NCBI GenBank assembly: GCA_964019135.1
Contig: OZ025253.1
Location: forward strand, 7,073,059-7,137,058
Direction of reading: 5' to 3'
Origin: Arenicola marina
Taxonomy: Eukaryota > Annelida > Polychaeta > Arenicolidae
DNA length: 64,000 bases
Below are positions 33,463-45,030 of the stretch, in pieces (the first letter of the stretch is position 1; each line of letters starts with the position of its first letter). A program made the position numbers and the translations under genes. The notes beneath the pieces were generated by a model. The model was given only the letters and a program-made list of their open reading frames with translations. It did not search any database and had not been told where the DNA came from.

Positions 33463-34284
33463 TTAGGCGTCTGGGGATATCGCTAGAACGTGGACACGAC
33501 TATCACAGCGGCGCTCAGTGAAGTACACGGTGTCGTCGTCCACAGTGATGTGATAAGGCGCGATGTTCCCGGTGTTCACGGTCGTCAGGGTCTCACCGCT
33601 GGGTGAGATCACATAGATACATCTGTCGACATAGTCCCCAACCAAAAAGTTCACACCGTCCTCGCCGAGACCCTCTGCTTGCTTTGGCCTTGGAGGTCTG
33701 ATCACGTGACCCGATGTGTCTCCCTCGGTGTAGAAAACAAGGGTACAGTCTGGCCAGTAGGTGACCATTAGAGTGGAGCCGATGATCGCCACTCTCTGTG
33801 GGCGACATGTAACCCCCGATGGACGACTTAGGGTGGTGACCACAGTGTCTGTTGTAAGTGACACTTTGTGCACGCCATCCAGACAGGCCACATAAACGTG
33901 TTCCTTGTCACGTGGGTCCAACGCCATATGAATGGGTCGAGACAACTTACCCCCAGCCTTCAGCTTCCCGACCACACGGAGACCCTCTGCTTGTGTCCAC
34001 TTCATTATTTCGATGTTGGTAACCCACAAGCTGCACACGTAGACCGTGTCTGTGTCCTTGTCACCCACGCAGTGGCATGGCCGCACTGTGTGGACATGAC
34101 ACACGTAGGAGTGTTTGGCGCCATACTCCGGGCGACTGAAGGCAACCATTCGGCTACGTCTATAGTCAGCCACCATGACGAGGTCGCCGAGGACACAGAC
34201 CCCGCGAGGAGTCCTCAAACGACCCGCCCCCTCTGTGTCTCCAACTGGAGAAGTGTCCCTCAGACTGTCGTAGAATGCCTTGGT
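33463..34284 (-). CDS. NHL/SMP-30-like beta-propeller exon of a BTB-BACK protein
   Basis: An acceptor (TGTGATTCAG) opens a phase-0 exon of 273 codons ending in TAA at 33463-33465. About six repeats of the type 'L..P.GV.V.GD.V.VADY...R' (PRGVCVLGDLVMVADYRRSR, RPIHMALDPRDKEHVYVACL, VNFLVGDYVDRCIYVISPSG, ITVDDDTVYFTER) mark blades of a beta-propeller of the NHL or SMP-30 kind. It joins in phase with the BTB-BACK exon at 38778 (RMRTTQ/TKAFYD), giving the adaptor layout BTB-BACK-propeller used by Cullin-3 ubiquitin ligases, where the propeller selects the substrate. Most animal relatives use Kelch repeats, so an NHL-type propeller here is notable. Cytoplasmic role inferred. Confidence 0.65.
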   Translation of the reverse strand, partial: TKAFYDSLRDTSPVGDTEGAGRLRTPRGVCVLGDLVMVADYRRSRMVAFSRPEYGAKHSYVCHVHTVRPCHCVGDKDTDTVYVCSLWVTNIEIMKWTQAEGLRVVGKLKAGGKLSRPIHMALDPRDKEHVYVACLDGVHKVSLTTDTVVTTLSRPSGVTCRPQRVAIIGSTLMVTYWPDCTLVFYTEGDTSGHVIRPPRPKQAEGLGEDGVNFLVGDYVDRCIYVISPSGETLTTVNTGNIAPYHITVDDDTVYFTERRCDSRVHVLAISPDA

Positions 34285-34429
34285 CTGAATCACAACAATG
34301 TATACATAACATTATGTAACATATTTCACACACACGTACACAATGAACTTAAATAACCAGGATTGGTTAACATACGTGAAGTAGACAACAGATATGAAAT
34401 GTAAATCAGACTCACCGACTAACCGGGTC

Positions 34430-34898
34430 ATTGGTTCCCACAAGGCATTTCAGGAATATTTTCACTACACTCTCGCCATTGACAACGTTGTCTGTTATGT
34501 TATGACGAGACCGAAATTTCTGAAGTCAGCCATTCGATGCTTTAAAACCTTCACTTTTTGTCTTAGCGGCGAACTCGTGGGCTTTCTCTTGCAACTTAAT
34601 TAGGCCCGCTGACAGGAACCTTGATGGCGCGAGTCTTCTGAAACCAAGTCCATATGGCACTTTATAAGTCCTCGCTATCAACACGGGTCCGAATGCGCTT
34701 GCGAGTCGGTTCTTCATTAGCCTCGTATGCCATAATGTAATCCGCCTTACGTTTCAGTATCTTTTGAACTGTTGATTTTCCGATGCCAAAGATATCAACA
34801 AGCAGTTGATTGTTCTTGCCGTCGCGTTCCTTCGTGCTGATGAGTTCTGTATGTGTATGTTGTAACAAGAGTTTTGTGACCACATCATCAAAACTCAT
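34430..34898 (-). pseudogene. Tigger/pogo transposase N-terminal fragment
   Basis: Two minus-strand frames carry a CENP-B-like DNA-binding region: first a helix-turn-helix (LLVDIFGIGKSTVQKILKRK, 34898 down), then after a frameshift the second helix-turn-helix (SAGLIKLQEKAHEFAAK and FKASNGWLQKF-like). This order is typical of pogo/Tigger transposases. The DDE catalytic domain is absent. It is an insertion scrap inside the intron of the BTB/propeller gene. Confidence 0.65.
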
Positions 34899-37383
34899 GC
34901 CGACAACCGATCGACTTAGGGAATATTAAAACATTGTTATGACGTCATTCTTTTGTTACAAGTGTTGATTCTTATCTTTGTCACGGAATCGATTTTGGCA
35001 GTTGTCACTGGATTTACTGCTCGTCTGTATCTCCTTAGATTTAGGGAATCTGGAATCTGTGTGTATTCCAGGTCTACTGTATGCATTTTCCTACCTTCGT
35101 ATCTTCTACATTTCCGCTATCAGTCTTCTTCTAACTCGCAATTTAACTTTTAGGATCTGACAGTTGTGCTGTGTTTTGTTTTGAATCGTGCCCCTGTCGT
35201 CTGCCGGAAATGTTGAGCGGCTTTGACCTTGCTTTGTGTTGCATTGTGGGAGACGTAGACTCCAGTATTTAAGCCCCTGTCGCGAGGTTTGTGTCCGCTT
35301 TGCTGTCGTCTTTCGGGGGGTGTGGGCTGCATCCACTGCGCCCCACACGTACCCTTCCATGGAGGAGCTGTGGTGGAGGCCCTGCCTTCTTTTAGGTATT
35401 CGTATTATTTAGTCTGTCTTTCAGTAACAATTGCATAGTAGTTTAAAGTTGTTTAATGTGGTAGGTCTTTAAAGCCATTTGAAGAGTAAACTTTACACAC
35501 GTGGTGTTTATGTCTAGACAGCTAGTTGTCTCACGTAAGTGGTGTCAGAAATTATAAATACACTTTTTATCTTTATCCCTATATATTGGAAGTAAATGTA
35601 GAATTACATGCAGTTTCACATAAAGTGCTTACTTGTTTATAGGAGCTGGTGAGATGTGTAGACGAATAACTGAATTTATTATCTCAGGATTTATGATGTC
35701 AATTAATGGCTATGTGGTTTACTGGCCGGGTTAATAATAGGTTGTATTAACTGGTTATTATAATTTTGTAATCCTGTCTTCTTTCAGAATAAACTCATAA
35801 ACTGTCTATCCCTGCCTGGTCGATTTTATTATCTAATTTATTTTGTGGGTTCTGTATCTCACATCCCTTGACCCGTTAAATCTGCAAATCAACACGTTTA
35901 TGGGTCGATTTCGTTCCAACCGAGGCTGGGCGTCAAATGTTGTTCACTGGCTGCATGAGTAGAAAAGTACAGCTTCTTCGTCATTAAGGGGTATGGATGA
36001 AATATGTCCCAGTGTCCAGGATTTGAACCCGGACGTATAAATCGCGGGCTTTAAGCAGCACTACACACCAAATTATTTAATTTAAACCACGAACAATGTT
36101 ATTTTCAATGATCATGCGGTCAGCGAGAGTTGGTCCATATGTTACCTGTCATTGACTATGGTTGCTCTGTGTCTTCTTTCCGCGCAGAGGAACCCACGCC
36201 GAACTGGGGATGGGTGGAGATGGGGGTGGCAATGAAAAGTGTACCAGAGTGTGTCCAGCGCGTATCGAGGGTATAGCCTGCGCACACCCATGGTCCCTTC
36301 GGCCTACATCATATGTATCCAGTGTATATATCCAGGGTGTATCTAGCATGTATCCAGGGCGTATCCGGCATGTATCCATGATATATCCAGGATGTAAGGT
36401 ATGGTGCTATACGAATAACCTTGTTGCTGTTTTCTAACAAGTTGGTGCATCCTCCGTGTATCGAACCCACATGACATATTCTCCCATGAATCCGGATAAC
36501 CCACTCCTGACCAGTAACATAAGAAAAAAATGACAGACAAGCAATCATTCAATCATTCGTCTTATCCTCATTCATTCGGGGTTCTATTTGGCTCCTATCC
36601 GGGGTTGTTCAGCTGCACTCCTGTCGCCGGGCTTTTCATAAACAAAGACCACAGTAGTGTCATGCGATCATCCGCAATAACCAGTCAATGTCGTCTCAAG
36701 GCCATATGTATTGAAGAAATGTTAGAGCTCAAGAAATGTATTATATTTGTAGCGAACGTTAGACTAGAGTAATATGTGAGTTCTGCTCAACCAATGTTAC
36801 ATGGAAAAATGACCGGAAAAATATACACAGATAGGGGACTTGATGGCACTATTATGACTTAGACACGTGAACTGGATAAAAGCAAGTGACGTCAGTGAAT
36901 GATTAACGCCTGGATCGGTCCAATAAGTCCAATAGGTGACATGTTTTAAGTAAGAAAAAACACTCCAAAGTTGTTGATTTCGTGTATTCTGAACAACGAA
37001 CCAACACTTTCTCGTGCTTTCTCCTTACCTGAAATGGGGCATTGGGACCAAAGTAATCGATCGTTACAGAATAGGGAGGTGATCGGGTTAGAGAATACTG
37101 TTACAATGCTAAAGTATAGGCCAACCATCGGGACCGGAAAAGAGCAATCGAGTTAGGGAGGCGATCGGGTTAGGGAGGTGGTCGGGCAGGGAGGTTTCAC
37201 TGTATCTCTAATGTACGCGGCTCTCTTCGATGTTGTGTGTTATGGAAGCCTTTAACTTTACTCAAGCTTGTATCACAGTTCACGGAGAAACAGGCGTTAT
37301 ACTTACATGCGTTTCACCACCGAGATTTCTAAAACACTTGACTGACAGCGAAAAAGCAACATCGACCCTACCCCAACCCTAAC
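34899..37383. other. Intron sequence of the BTB/propeller gene; small repeats only
   Basis: No exon recognised. At 36310-36400 TATCCAG-GGTGTATC motifs repeat irregularly. Box-B-like sequences on the minus strand at about 36010-36030 (GGGTTCAAATCC) and 36455-36475 (GGGTTCGATACAC) hint at old SINE remnants. A TATTTAAG with GC-rich flanks near 35265 looks promoter- or LTR-like but has no partner. Confidence 0.35.
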
Positions 37384-37425
37384 CTAGATGTCAGCATAAG
37401 ACCCACGCATAGGGCCTACAATTCT

Positions 37426-38140
37426 TTGCCGGGCCAACATATAGGGCCTACCCTGTCTGCAGCAGACCAACGCATAGGGCCTACACTGCCTGCTCCAGAC
37501 AAACACATAGGGCCTACCCTGTCTGCAGCAGACCAACGCATAGGGCCTACACTGCCTGCTCCAGACAAACACATAGGGCCTACACTACCTGCACCAGACC
37601 AACCCATAGGGCGTGCACTGTCTGTACCAGACCAACACATAGGGCCTACACTGTCTGCACCAGACCAACCCATAGGGCGTGCACTGTCTGTACCAGACCA
37701 ACACATAGGGCCTACACTCTATGCACCACACCAACAGATAGGGCCTACAATGTATGCACCAGACCAACAAATAGGGCCTACACTGTACCAGACCAACACA
37801 AAGGGCCTACACTACCTGCACCAGACCAACCCATAGGGCGTGCACTCTCTGTACCAGACCAACATATAGGGCCTACACTGTCTGCACCAGACCAACACAA
37901 AGGGCCTACACTACCTGCACCAGACCAACCCATAGGGCGTGCACTCTCTGTACCAGACCAACATATAGGGCCTACACTGTCTGCACCAGACCAACACAAA
38001 GGGCCTACACTACCTGCACCAGACCAACCCATAGGGCGTGCACTGTCTGTACCAGACCAACACATAGGGCCTACACTCTATGCACCACACCAACAGATAG
38101 GGCCTACACTGTCTGCACCAGACCAACACAGAGCCTACGT
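37426..38140. repeat. 33 bp minisatellite, ~21 copies
   Basis: The unit CAACACATAGGGCCTACACT-GTCTGCACCAGAC is in frame on both strands because 33 is a multiple of three, giving an apparent PDQHIGPTLSA repeat. A 99 bp trimer recurs (AACATATAGG at 37861 and 37960). It lies in the intron of the BTB/propeller gene on the opposite reading, so coding is unlikely. Confidence 0.95.
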
Positions 38141-38777
38141 GGTCTTCATCAGACTAACACTTAGGCCTTACATCAATAATGAGGTGGTTAAGCTCCAGAA
38201 TTAGGCAATGCTGAGATAATGACATCCATAATATGTGACAGTCTCCGCCAGGCTGAACCAGAACCCCAGAACAACAGACCTTCTGTCGTCACAACTGAGC
38301 GGCCGGATGTGACGACAGAAGGGATTCTGGTGCTGATTCCCTCTGACGTCAAGTGACCATCTATCGGTGTCCGGTCTCTCTGTGAACCAATCGGTGGATC
38401 AGGATTGGCTCACGGTTAGCTATGCCATATTGACAACCTAGTAAGACATAATTCCACCGGGAGGCGCCACTGCATGTGCAAGGTATTCTGAGTAATATTT
38501 TGATCTTTGCAGAATGTCAAGGTTGGGTCATCGCATGAAAACATATTCTGTAGACGATTATAAGTTGTCATCAGTCTTTGGACGTCATTTAGACAGGCTC
38601 ATATTTGTATACATCCTATATGCCATTAACCTGAAAGTATTGTAAAATAACACCAAAATATTAACCGTGACATATAGGGCTCCACGGGTTGCCAGACCTA
38701 TCTCGATAATGCTCGGGGCGTGTGGGACTGACATGTAGGACGTTACACAATTAATGATACCCAGAAGCAGTACATAC
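38141..38777. other. Intron sequence with a perfect 15 bp stem-loop
   Basis: 38279-38293 (CCTTCTGTCGTCACA) and 38308-38322 are exact reverse complements around a 14-base loop. Weaker pairing (CCAGAA / TTCTGG) extends outside. The remainder is unremarkable. Confidence 0.6.
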
Positions 38778-39894
38778 CTGCGTCGTTCGCATTCTAAACA
38801 TGGCTGGTCGGTCCTTCCGAAGAGACTCCAAGCTCCCGGGTTCTTTCTTTATCACCTGGCTTAAAACGTTTAAGGCATTCAAGTCTCCTGACAAGTAAAC
38901 AACTTCAAGACCATCGTTGAGGATATTTGTCTCCACCAGCCCGAGGCGGCAGGACTTGATGACGTCACCAGTGTGGGCGCGGTTACTCTCGGAATAACGT
39001 AACCATGACAAGGCAACTTTAAACACTGTATTTTCATCTCTGACTTTTAGATGATCATCTTGCAATAGTCGGAGAAATGTGTCAACATCCAGCAGCCGTT
39101 TGAACTCTTCACTGCCGCTGAGTTCTTCAAAATGGCAGACGACTTGATTAACGCAGGTGTCATAAACATTCTTAATGTTATAATGTTTTGCTGTGTTCAG
39201 CATGGCCACTATCTCTTCTCCGACTGAAGCGCTCAAGTTGCTATCGAAGTACTTTTTCTCCAACGACAACACAACGTCTATCTGTAGGCGGCGCGCGCAC
39301 ATTATGACGTCACAAAGGTTCTTAACCGTCACCTTGCATTCACCTCTGTAGATCCAATTCAATACAACGCTGAATGCAGTTTTTGTCATGTGATCGCCTG
39401 TCAGTGATACGTGTTTCATATCTGAAGAATCCTGGCGTTGGTCGTGCGCCTGCGCCGGATTCGGATATAGAAGTTTATCAAGGATAGGAAGCGAGTCTCT
39501 TGAACTCCAATCGACGCCGTCCTCCTCGGCACGGGTACTCGGCCCGGTCTCGGTCTCTGTACTCGGTGAACTCACCGCACCATGTTCTCCTACACCAGGC
39601 GGCGCCTCGCCTTGACAGCCTGGCGGCAGGTCATCCTCGCATGACCTTGGGACATCCTGCGTCTCGTCGCTGGGTGACCCGCCAAGTCTCGCGCTGCCTT
39701 CGCCATGCAGAAAGTACCTCTCAAAATACCCGCTCCATGCCAAGAGGACGGCCTTGTGACAGTGGAAGGCTTCTCCGTCAACTGTCACCGTGACGTCAGT
39801 AAAGTCTGAGCACGTGTCTCCAAGGGTGTTGTAGGCGTCCCGCCAGATGTCGCTATAGACCTCATGTATGTCAGGCTGGGGTACGCTGCTCACT
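38778..39894 (-). CDS. BTB-BACK exon with a long acidic insert
   Basis: Acceptor CTTTCAG before 39894 and donor ACGCAG/GTATGT at 38778, so this is an internal exon (phase 2 in, phase 0 out) of 372 codons. DVTVTVDGEAFHCHKAVLLAWSG is the BTB/POZ start. The fold is then interrupted by about 100 polar residues (EDDLPPGCQG, SSPSTETETG) before resuming at HMTKTAFSVVLNWIYRGECK. The BACK domain follows (about residues 215-330: VCHFEELSGSEEFKRLLDVDTF, WLRYSESNRA). BTB dimerises and binds Cullin-3; BACK positions the substrate domain. The propeller exon at 34284 continues it. Confidence 0.8.
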
Positions 39895-39941
39895 CTGAAA
39901 GATAGAATGTATCATGGTAACACACTATCATACCTGCATAT

Positions 39942-42755
39942 GTGACGGTCACTGCGATAGGCGAGCGTCACTACAGTGGGCGAGCCTCACTGCCGCGGGC
40001 GAGCGTCACTGCAGTGGGCAAGCGTCAGTGCAGTGAGCGAGCGTCACTACAGTGGGCGAGCGTCGCTGCAGTGGGCGAGCGTCACTGCTGTGGGCGAGCG
40101 TCACTGATGTGGGCGAGCGTCACTGCAGTGGGCAAGCGTCAGTGCAGTGGGCAAGTGTCAGTGCAGTGGGCGGGCGTCACTACAGTGGGCGAGCGTCACT
40201 GCAGTGGGCAAGCGTCAGTGCAGTGGGCGAGCGTCACTACAGTGGGCGAGCGTCACTGCAGTGGGCAAGCGTCAGTGCAGTGGGCGAGCGTCACTACAGT
40301 GGGCGAGCGTCACTGCTGTGGGCGAGCGTCACTGCTGTGGGCAAGCATCACTGCAGTGCGCAAGCGCAACTGCAGTGGGCGAGCGTCACTGCAGTTAGCG
40401 AGCGTCGCTGCTGTGGGCGAGCGTCACTGCTGTGGGCGAGCGTCACTGCAGTGGGCAAGCGTCAGTGCAGTGGGCGAGCGTCACTGCTGTGTGCAAGCGT
40501 CAGTGCAGTGGGCGAGCGTCACTGCAGTGGGCGAGCGTCACTGCTGTGGGCAAGGATCACTGCGGTGGACGAGCGTCACTGCAGTGGGCGAGCGTCACTG
40601 CTGTGGGCAAGCGTCAGTGCAGTGGGCAAGTGTCAGTGCAGTGGGCGGGCGTCACTACAGTGGGCGAGCGTCACTGCAGTGGGCAAGCGTCAGTGCAGTG
40701 GGCGAGCGTCACTACAGTGGGCGAGCGTCACTGCAGTGGGCAAGCGTCAGTGCAGTGGGCGAGCGTCACTACAGTGGGCGAGCGTCACTGCTGTGGGCGA
40801 GCGTCACTGCTGTGGGCAAGCATCACTGCAGTGCGCAAGCGCAACTGCAGTGGGCGAGCGTCACTGCAGTTAGCGAGCGTCGCTGCTGTGGGCGAGCGTC
40901 ACTGCTGTGGGCGAGCGTCACTGCAGTGGGCAAGCGTCAGTGCAGTGGGCGAGCGTCACTGCTGTGTGCAAGCGTCAGTGCAGTGGGCGAGCGTCACTGC
41001 AGTGGGCGAGCGTCACTGCTGTGGGCAAGGATCACTGCGGTGGACGAGCGTCACTGCAGTGGGCGAGCGTCACTGCTGTGGGCAATCGTCACTGCAGTGG
41101 GCGAGCGTCACTGCAGTGGGCGAGCGTCACTGCAGTGGGCGAGCCTTACTGCTGTGGGCAAGCATCACTGCGGTGGGCGAGCGTCACTGCTGTGGGCGAG
41201 CGTCACTGCAGTGGGCAAGCGTCACTGCAGTGGGCGAGCGTCACTGCAGTGGGCGAGCGTCACTGCAGTGGGCGAGCCTTACTGCTGTGGGCAAGCATCA
41301 CTGCAGTGGGCGAGCGTCACTGCTGTGGGCAAGGATCACTGCGGTGGACGAGCGTCACTGCAGTGGGCGAGCGTCACTGCTGTGGGCAATCGTCACTGCA
41401 GTGGGCGAGCGTCACTGCAGTGGGCGAGCGTCACTGCAGTGGGCGAGCCTTACTGCTGTGGGCAAGCATCACTGCAGTGGGCGAGCGTCACTGCGGTGGA
41501 CGAGCGTCACTGCAGTGGGCGAGCGTCACTGCGGTGGACGAGCGTCACTGCGGTGGGCGAGCGTCACTACAGTGGGCGAGCGTCACTGCTGTGGGCGAGC
41601 GGCACTGCTGTGGGCAAGCGTCACTGCTGTGGGCAATCGTCACTGCAGTGGGCGAGCGTCACTGCAGTGGGCGAGCGTCACTGCAGTGGGCGAGCCTTAC
41701 TGCTGTGGGCAAGCATCACTGCGGTGGACGAGCGTCAGTGCAGTGGGCGAGCGTCACTGCGGTGGACGAGCGTCACTGCAGTGGGCGAGCGTCACTGCGG
41801 TGGACGAGCGTCACTGCGGTGGGCGAGCGTCACTACAGTGGGCGAGCGTCACTGCTGTGGGCGAGCGTCACTACAGTGGGCGAGCGTCACTGCAGTGGGC
41901 GAGCGTCACTGCAGTGGGCGAGCGTCACTGCTGTGGGCGAGCGTCACTGCAGTGGGCGAGCGTCACTGCTGTGGGCAAGCATCACTGCGGTGGACAAGCG
42001 TCACTGCAGTGGGCGAGCGTTACTGCTGTGGGCGATCGTCACTGCGGTGGACGAGCTTCACTGCAGTGGGCGAGCCTCACTGCGGTGGACGAGCGTCACT
42101 GCGGTGGTCGAGCCTCACTGCGGTGGGTGTGCGTCACTGCAGTGGGCAAGCGTCACTGCGGTGGACGAGCGTCACTGCAGTGGGCGAGCCTCACTGCGGT
42201 GGACGAGCTTCACTGCGGTGGGCGAGCGTCACTACAGTAGGAGAGCTTCACTGCGGTGGACGAGCGTCACTGCCGTGGGCGAGCGTCACTGCAGTGAGCG
42301 AGCGTCACTGCAGTGGGCGAGCGTCACTACAGTGGGCGAGCGTCACTGCTGTGGGCAAGCGTCACTGCTGTGGGCGAGCGTCACTGCATTGGGCGTGCGT
42401 CACTGCAGTGGGCAAGCGTCACTGCGGTGGACGAGCGTCACTGCAGTGGGCAAGCGTCACTGCAGTGGGCGAGCGTCACTGCGGTGGGCGTGCGTCACTG
42501 CAGTGGGCAAGCGTCAGTGCAGTGGGCGAGCGTCACTACAGTGGGCGAGCGTCACTGCTGTGGGCGAGCGTCACTACAGTGGGCGAGCGTCACTGCTGTG
42601 GGCAAGCGTCACTGCTGTGGGCGAGCGTCACTGCATTGGGCGTGCGTCACTGCAGTGGGCAAGCGTCACTGCGGTGGACGAGCGTCACTGCAGTGGGCAA
42701 GCGTCACTGCAGTGGGCGAGCGTCACTGCGGTGGGCGTGCGTCACTCCCATGAGT
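39942..42755. repeat. 19 bp minisatellite, ~148 copies, stop-free in all plus frames
   Basis: The unit GTCACTGCAGTGGGCGAGC repeats with point variants (CTGCTGTGGGC, CACTACAGTG, CAAGC). As 19 is not a multiple of three and no register forms a stop, a 57 bp super-period makes all three plus frames open for hundreds of codons (up to 953), all reading ASVTAVGERHCSGRASLQW. A 25-unit block repeats exactly 475 bp apart (GCAGTTAGCG at 40391 and 40866; GGGCAAGGATCAC offset by the same 475). It occupies the interval between the two BTB exons. Confidence 0.95.
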
Positions 42756-42954
42756 TTCACTGCTGTGGATGTGAGGACCAGGAATATAGGGAAAAGCAAA
42801 TAGTTCACTCACGTGTGAATTATTTTTCAGAACGTTAGCACGGTGACGCATTTCATACAAAGCCAAATTATAATGAGCCGATGTTGTGTCTCGGAGAAGA
42901 TAATTGGACACAGTCAATATGTGAACATACTTTCCATCACGGCCTCAGTCTTAC

Positions 42955-43772
42955 CCTGCTGTGGCAAGTGGCGGGTTCGTCCTGTCCATGAACATCTCGG
43001 AATGGTCTTGCCTCAGTAGTACCAGACTGTTGTCGGACTCCCGCACCGCCAGAGCATCCAGAAGACTGTCACAACACACACTGTTTATGACCAAACCGAC
43101 TTTCATTAACTCCACGATGTCATATAAATAAGTCAGACGATCGTCACTGTGGTGCATCCAGGCAAAAGCCGCATTGAAAACGATGTCTTCACTCCGAGTC
43201 TGCAGCTGATCCATATGGATCAGCCCAAGGAAATCGTCTGCATTAAGCCCAAGGAAATCTTCCATTTCCGCTACCTCGTCAAAGTTCATGGCCATCCTTT
43301 CCAGAATAATATCTCTTACGGCCGGCAGTCCACAATTGTTGGCCAGATTGAGGTGATCGAACATACGACTCACAGGAACACCGCATGAGTACTGATACCG
43401 TATGTAATCTGTCAACATGTCCACCGTTTTGTCCATCTGCAGGTAGAAGGCAGTTGGTAGAGTGCCCTCAACTGTGTCCAATGACAGACTCAGTTCTCCC
43501 AGGTACATCCAGTGGAGAAGCACAGAAAATGCCTCCGGTGACACCATGTGCCACTGAGGCAAAGTCACGCGACTGGCTTGTTTCTCAGTGAAGTCGCTGC
43601 TGAACATAGACCGGAAGTAGCCGCTCCAAGCCGCCAGGAGAGCCTTGTGGCAGGGAAAGGCTATCTCGCCCACAGTCACCGTGACGTCAGCCAGCGCTCC
43701 TGTATCATGGAGCTTCCTGTTGGCTGCTGTTATCCCCTCGTCGTGCACTCGGCGTAGGGCTGCTGCGTCCAT
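42955..43772 (-). CDS. BTB-BACK exon, second copy
   Basis: The first ATG is at 43772 (MDAAALRRVHDEGI). An acceptor-like CTTGTAG before 43792 allows this to be an internal exon instead. The donor is CAGCAGG/GTAAGA at 42955, phase 2. BTB: DVTVTVGEIAFPCHKALLAAWSG with MFSSDFTEKQ and LLHWMYLGELSL, then BACK (LANNCGLPAVRDIILERMAM, DDFLGLIHMDQL, AAFAWMHHSDDR). Here the BTB is uninterrupted, unlike the copy at 38.8-39.9 kb. Its phase-2 end matches the phase-2 start of that exon, so the two may be one double-BTB protein; two neighbouring paralogues are the alternative. Confidence 0.75.
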
Positions 43773-43792
43773 CTTATTGGCGTGAGAGTAGT

Positions 43793-44770
43793 CTACAAGT
43801 ACAGGCAAAGGTCATAACCGTCAGACAAAGTATATCAGGGCATAACATATCAGGAGTAATTTTGTCATATGGACAGCGTGAATATATAGAAAGTTCTACA
43901 TAATATTATATTACATTCTTCAATATATTATATAATCCTGCAGTAAAAGTGTGTGCTATGGGACGTTCGATATGCGCGATAGGGTGTTCAATAGTATGTT
44001 ATAAAATTTAATTCCATAGCAAAAGTTTGGAATATAGAGTCCAATGGAATACCATGATATTTAGCTTACGACATATAACATATAATAACATGATTCGTTG
44101 TAACTAAGATTTCCATAGTAACGGATTTATGGTAAAATTCGATATTACATACTACAGCACTTGGCATGTCAAGTTGATAGTATATACTATAGACCTCACT
44201 ATAGTAAGTTCTATATTATTTAACATAGAAAGTCTGACGGTAAATAAATTCGATGTAATTTACTGTTACTGTGGTAAATGCCATAGAACGTACAATAATA
44301 ATACTATAAGTATAAGTTCTATCGTAATTATAATCTGTAGTAATGTTATTCTGAAATTATTTTCACTGTGGAAACTCATACAGAACTTTCTATACTATAA
44401 AGAATGACTTGTATTGTAGTAGCAATATGGTTTACGGTCCAGAATGAGCATACATAGCACAGCGTTTGGGAATGGACTTATTCATATTTCGAAGGCTTCA
44501 GTTAACAAGGTGCGCACAACATCAAAATAAAAATAACTATGAAAGTACAAGATTCATTTAACATTACTTAGGGCATTATTCAACGACATATAGACCCATA
44601 GCGAACCTGTGCTGAACAATGGAGTAATGTGAGGTCATAAGGTGCATGAAATTAATATATGTGGGGGGATTCCAACATGTTATATCTAATAATTAGTATA
44701 AATAAGCATCTAATGTCAAAGAATCGCGGGCAACAAGGTAACACGTGAAACTCGTCCTCTATAAAAATAC
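43793..44770. other. AT-rich, no recognisable feature
   Basis: TTCTATA/TATAGAA motifs are frequent (43890, 44190, 44200, 44390), some as short palindromes. No gene. Confidence 0.3.
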
Positions 44771-45030
44771 CATGTACTTTCGATCCTTCCGATCTTCTTC
44801 CGATCTACAGTTTACGGTGGGGCGATGTTACAAAGAGTGGTTTATATGGATAGAGTACATGTTCATTGCTATTATACTCCGTTTTCAGAATGATATGATG
44901 TATCCAAAGTGAATATTACAGCCTTTTTCCAACCAGCCAGACGTTTCTGTGCCGATTCGGCCGCCATGACAGCGCTCAAATCTCGCCGCGGCGTGACCTC
45001 GCGCTCGTAGTCAAACGGGGGTGGGGGGGG
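44771..45030 (+). repeat. Dispersed repeat, left copy; possible long TIR
   Basis: Matches the reverse complement of 58730-59055 at about 90% by eye over 250 bases, including TTATTATACTCC-type and CAGCCTTTTTCCAACCAGCC segments. Outer ends are at GTACTTTCGATCC here and the mirror at 59050. Opposite orientation plus a MULE transposase between the copies suggests terminal inverted repeats of one element. Confidence 0.8.

Noticed and set aside
36010..36095. tRNA on the minus strand (T-arm-like GGGTTCAAATCC)
   Set aside because: The T-arm can fold but no matching acceptor or D-arm is found; at most a SINE remnant.
40052..42838. Long repeat-protein genes of 273 to 953 residues
   Set aside because: All three frames of the same DNA give the same 19-residue repeat because the 19 bp unit lacks stops. 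No start, splice or promoter signal supports one of them.
44781..44810. Illumina adapter contamination (CTTCCGATCT occurs twice)
   Set aside because: The inverted copy near 59040 has the same context with natural substitutions, so the motif belongs to the dispersed repeat.
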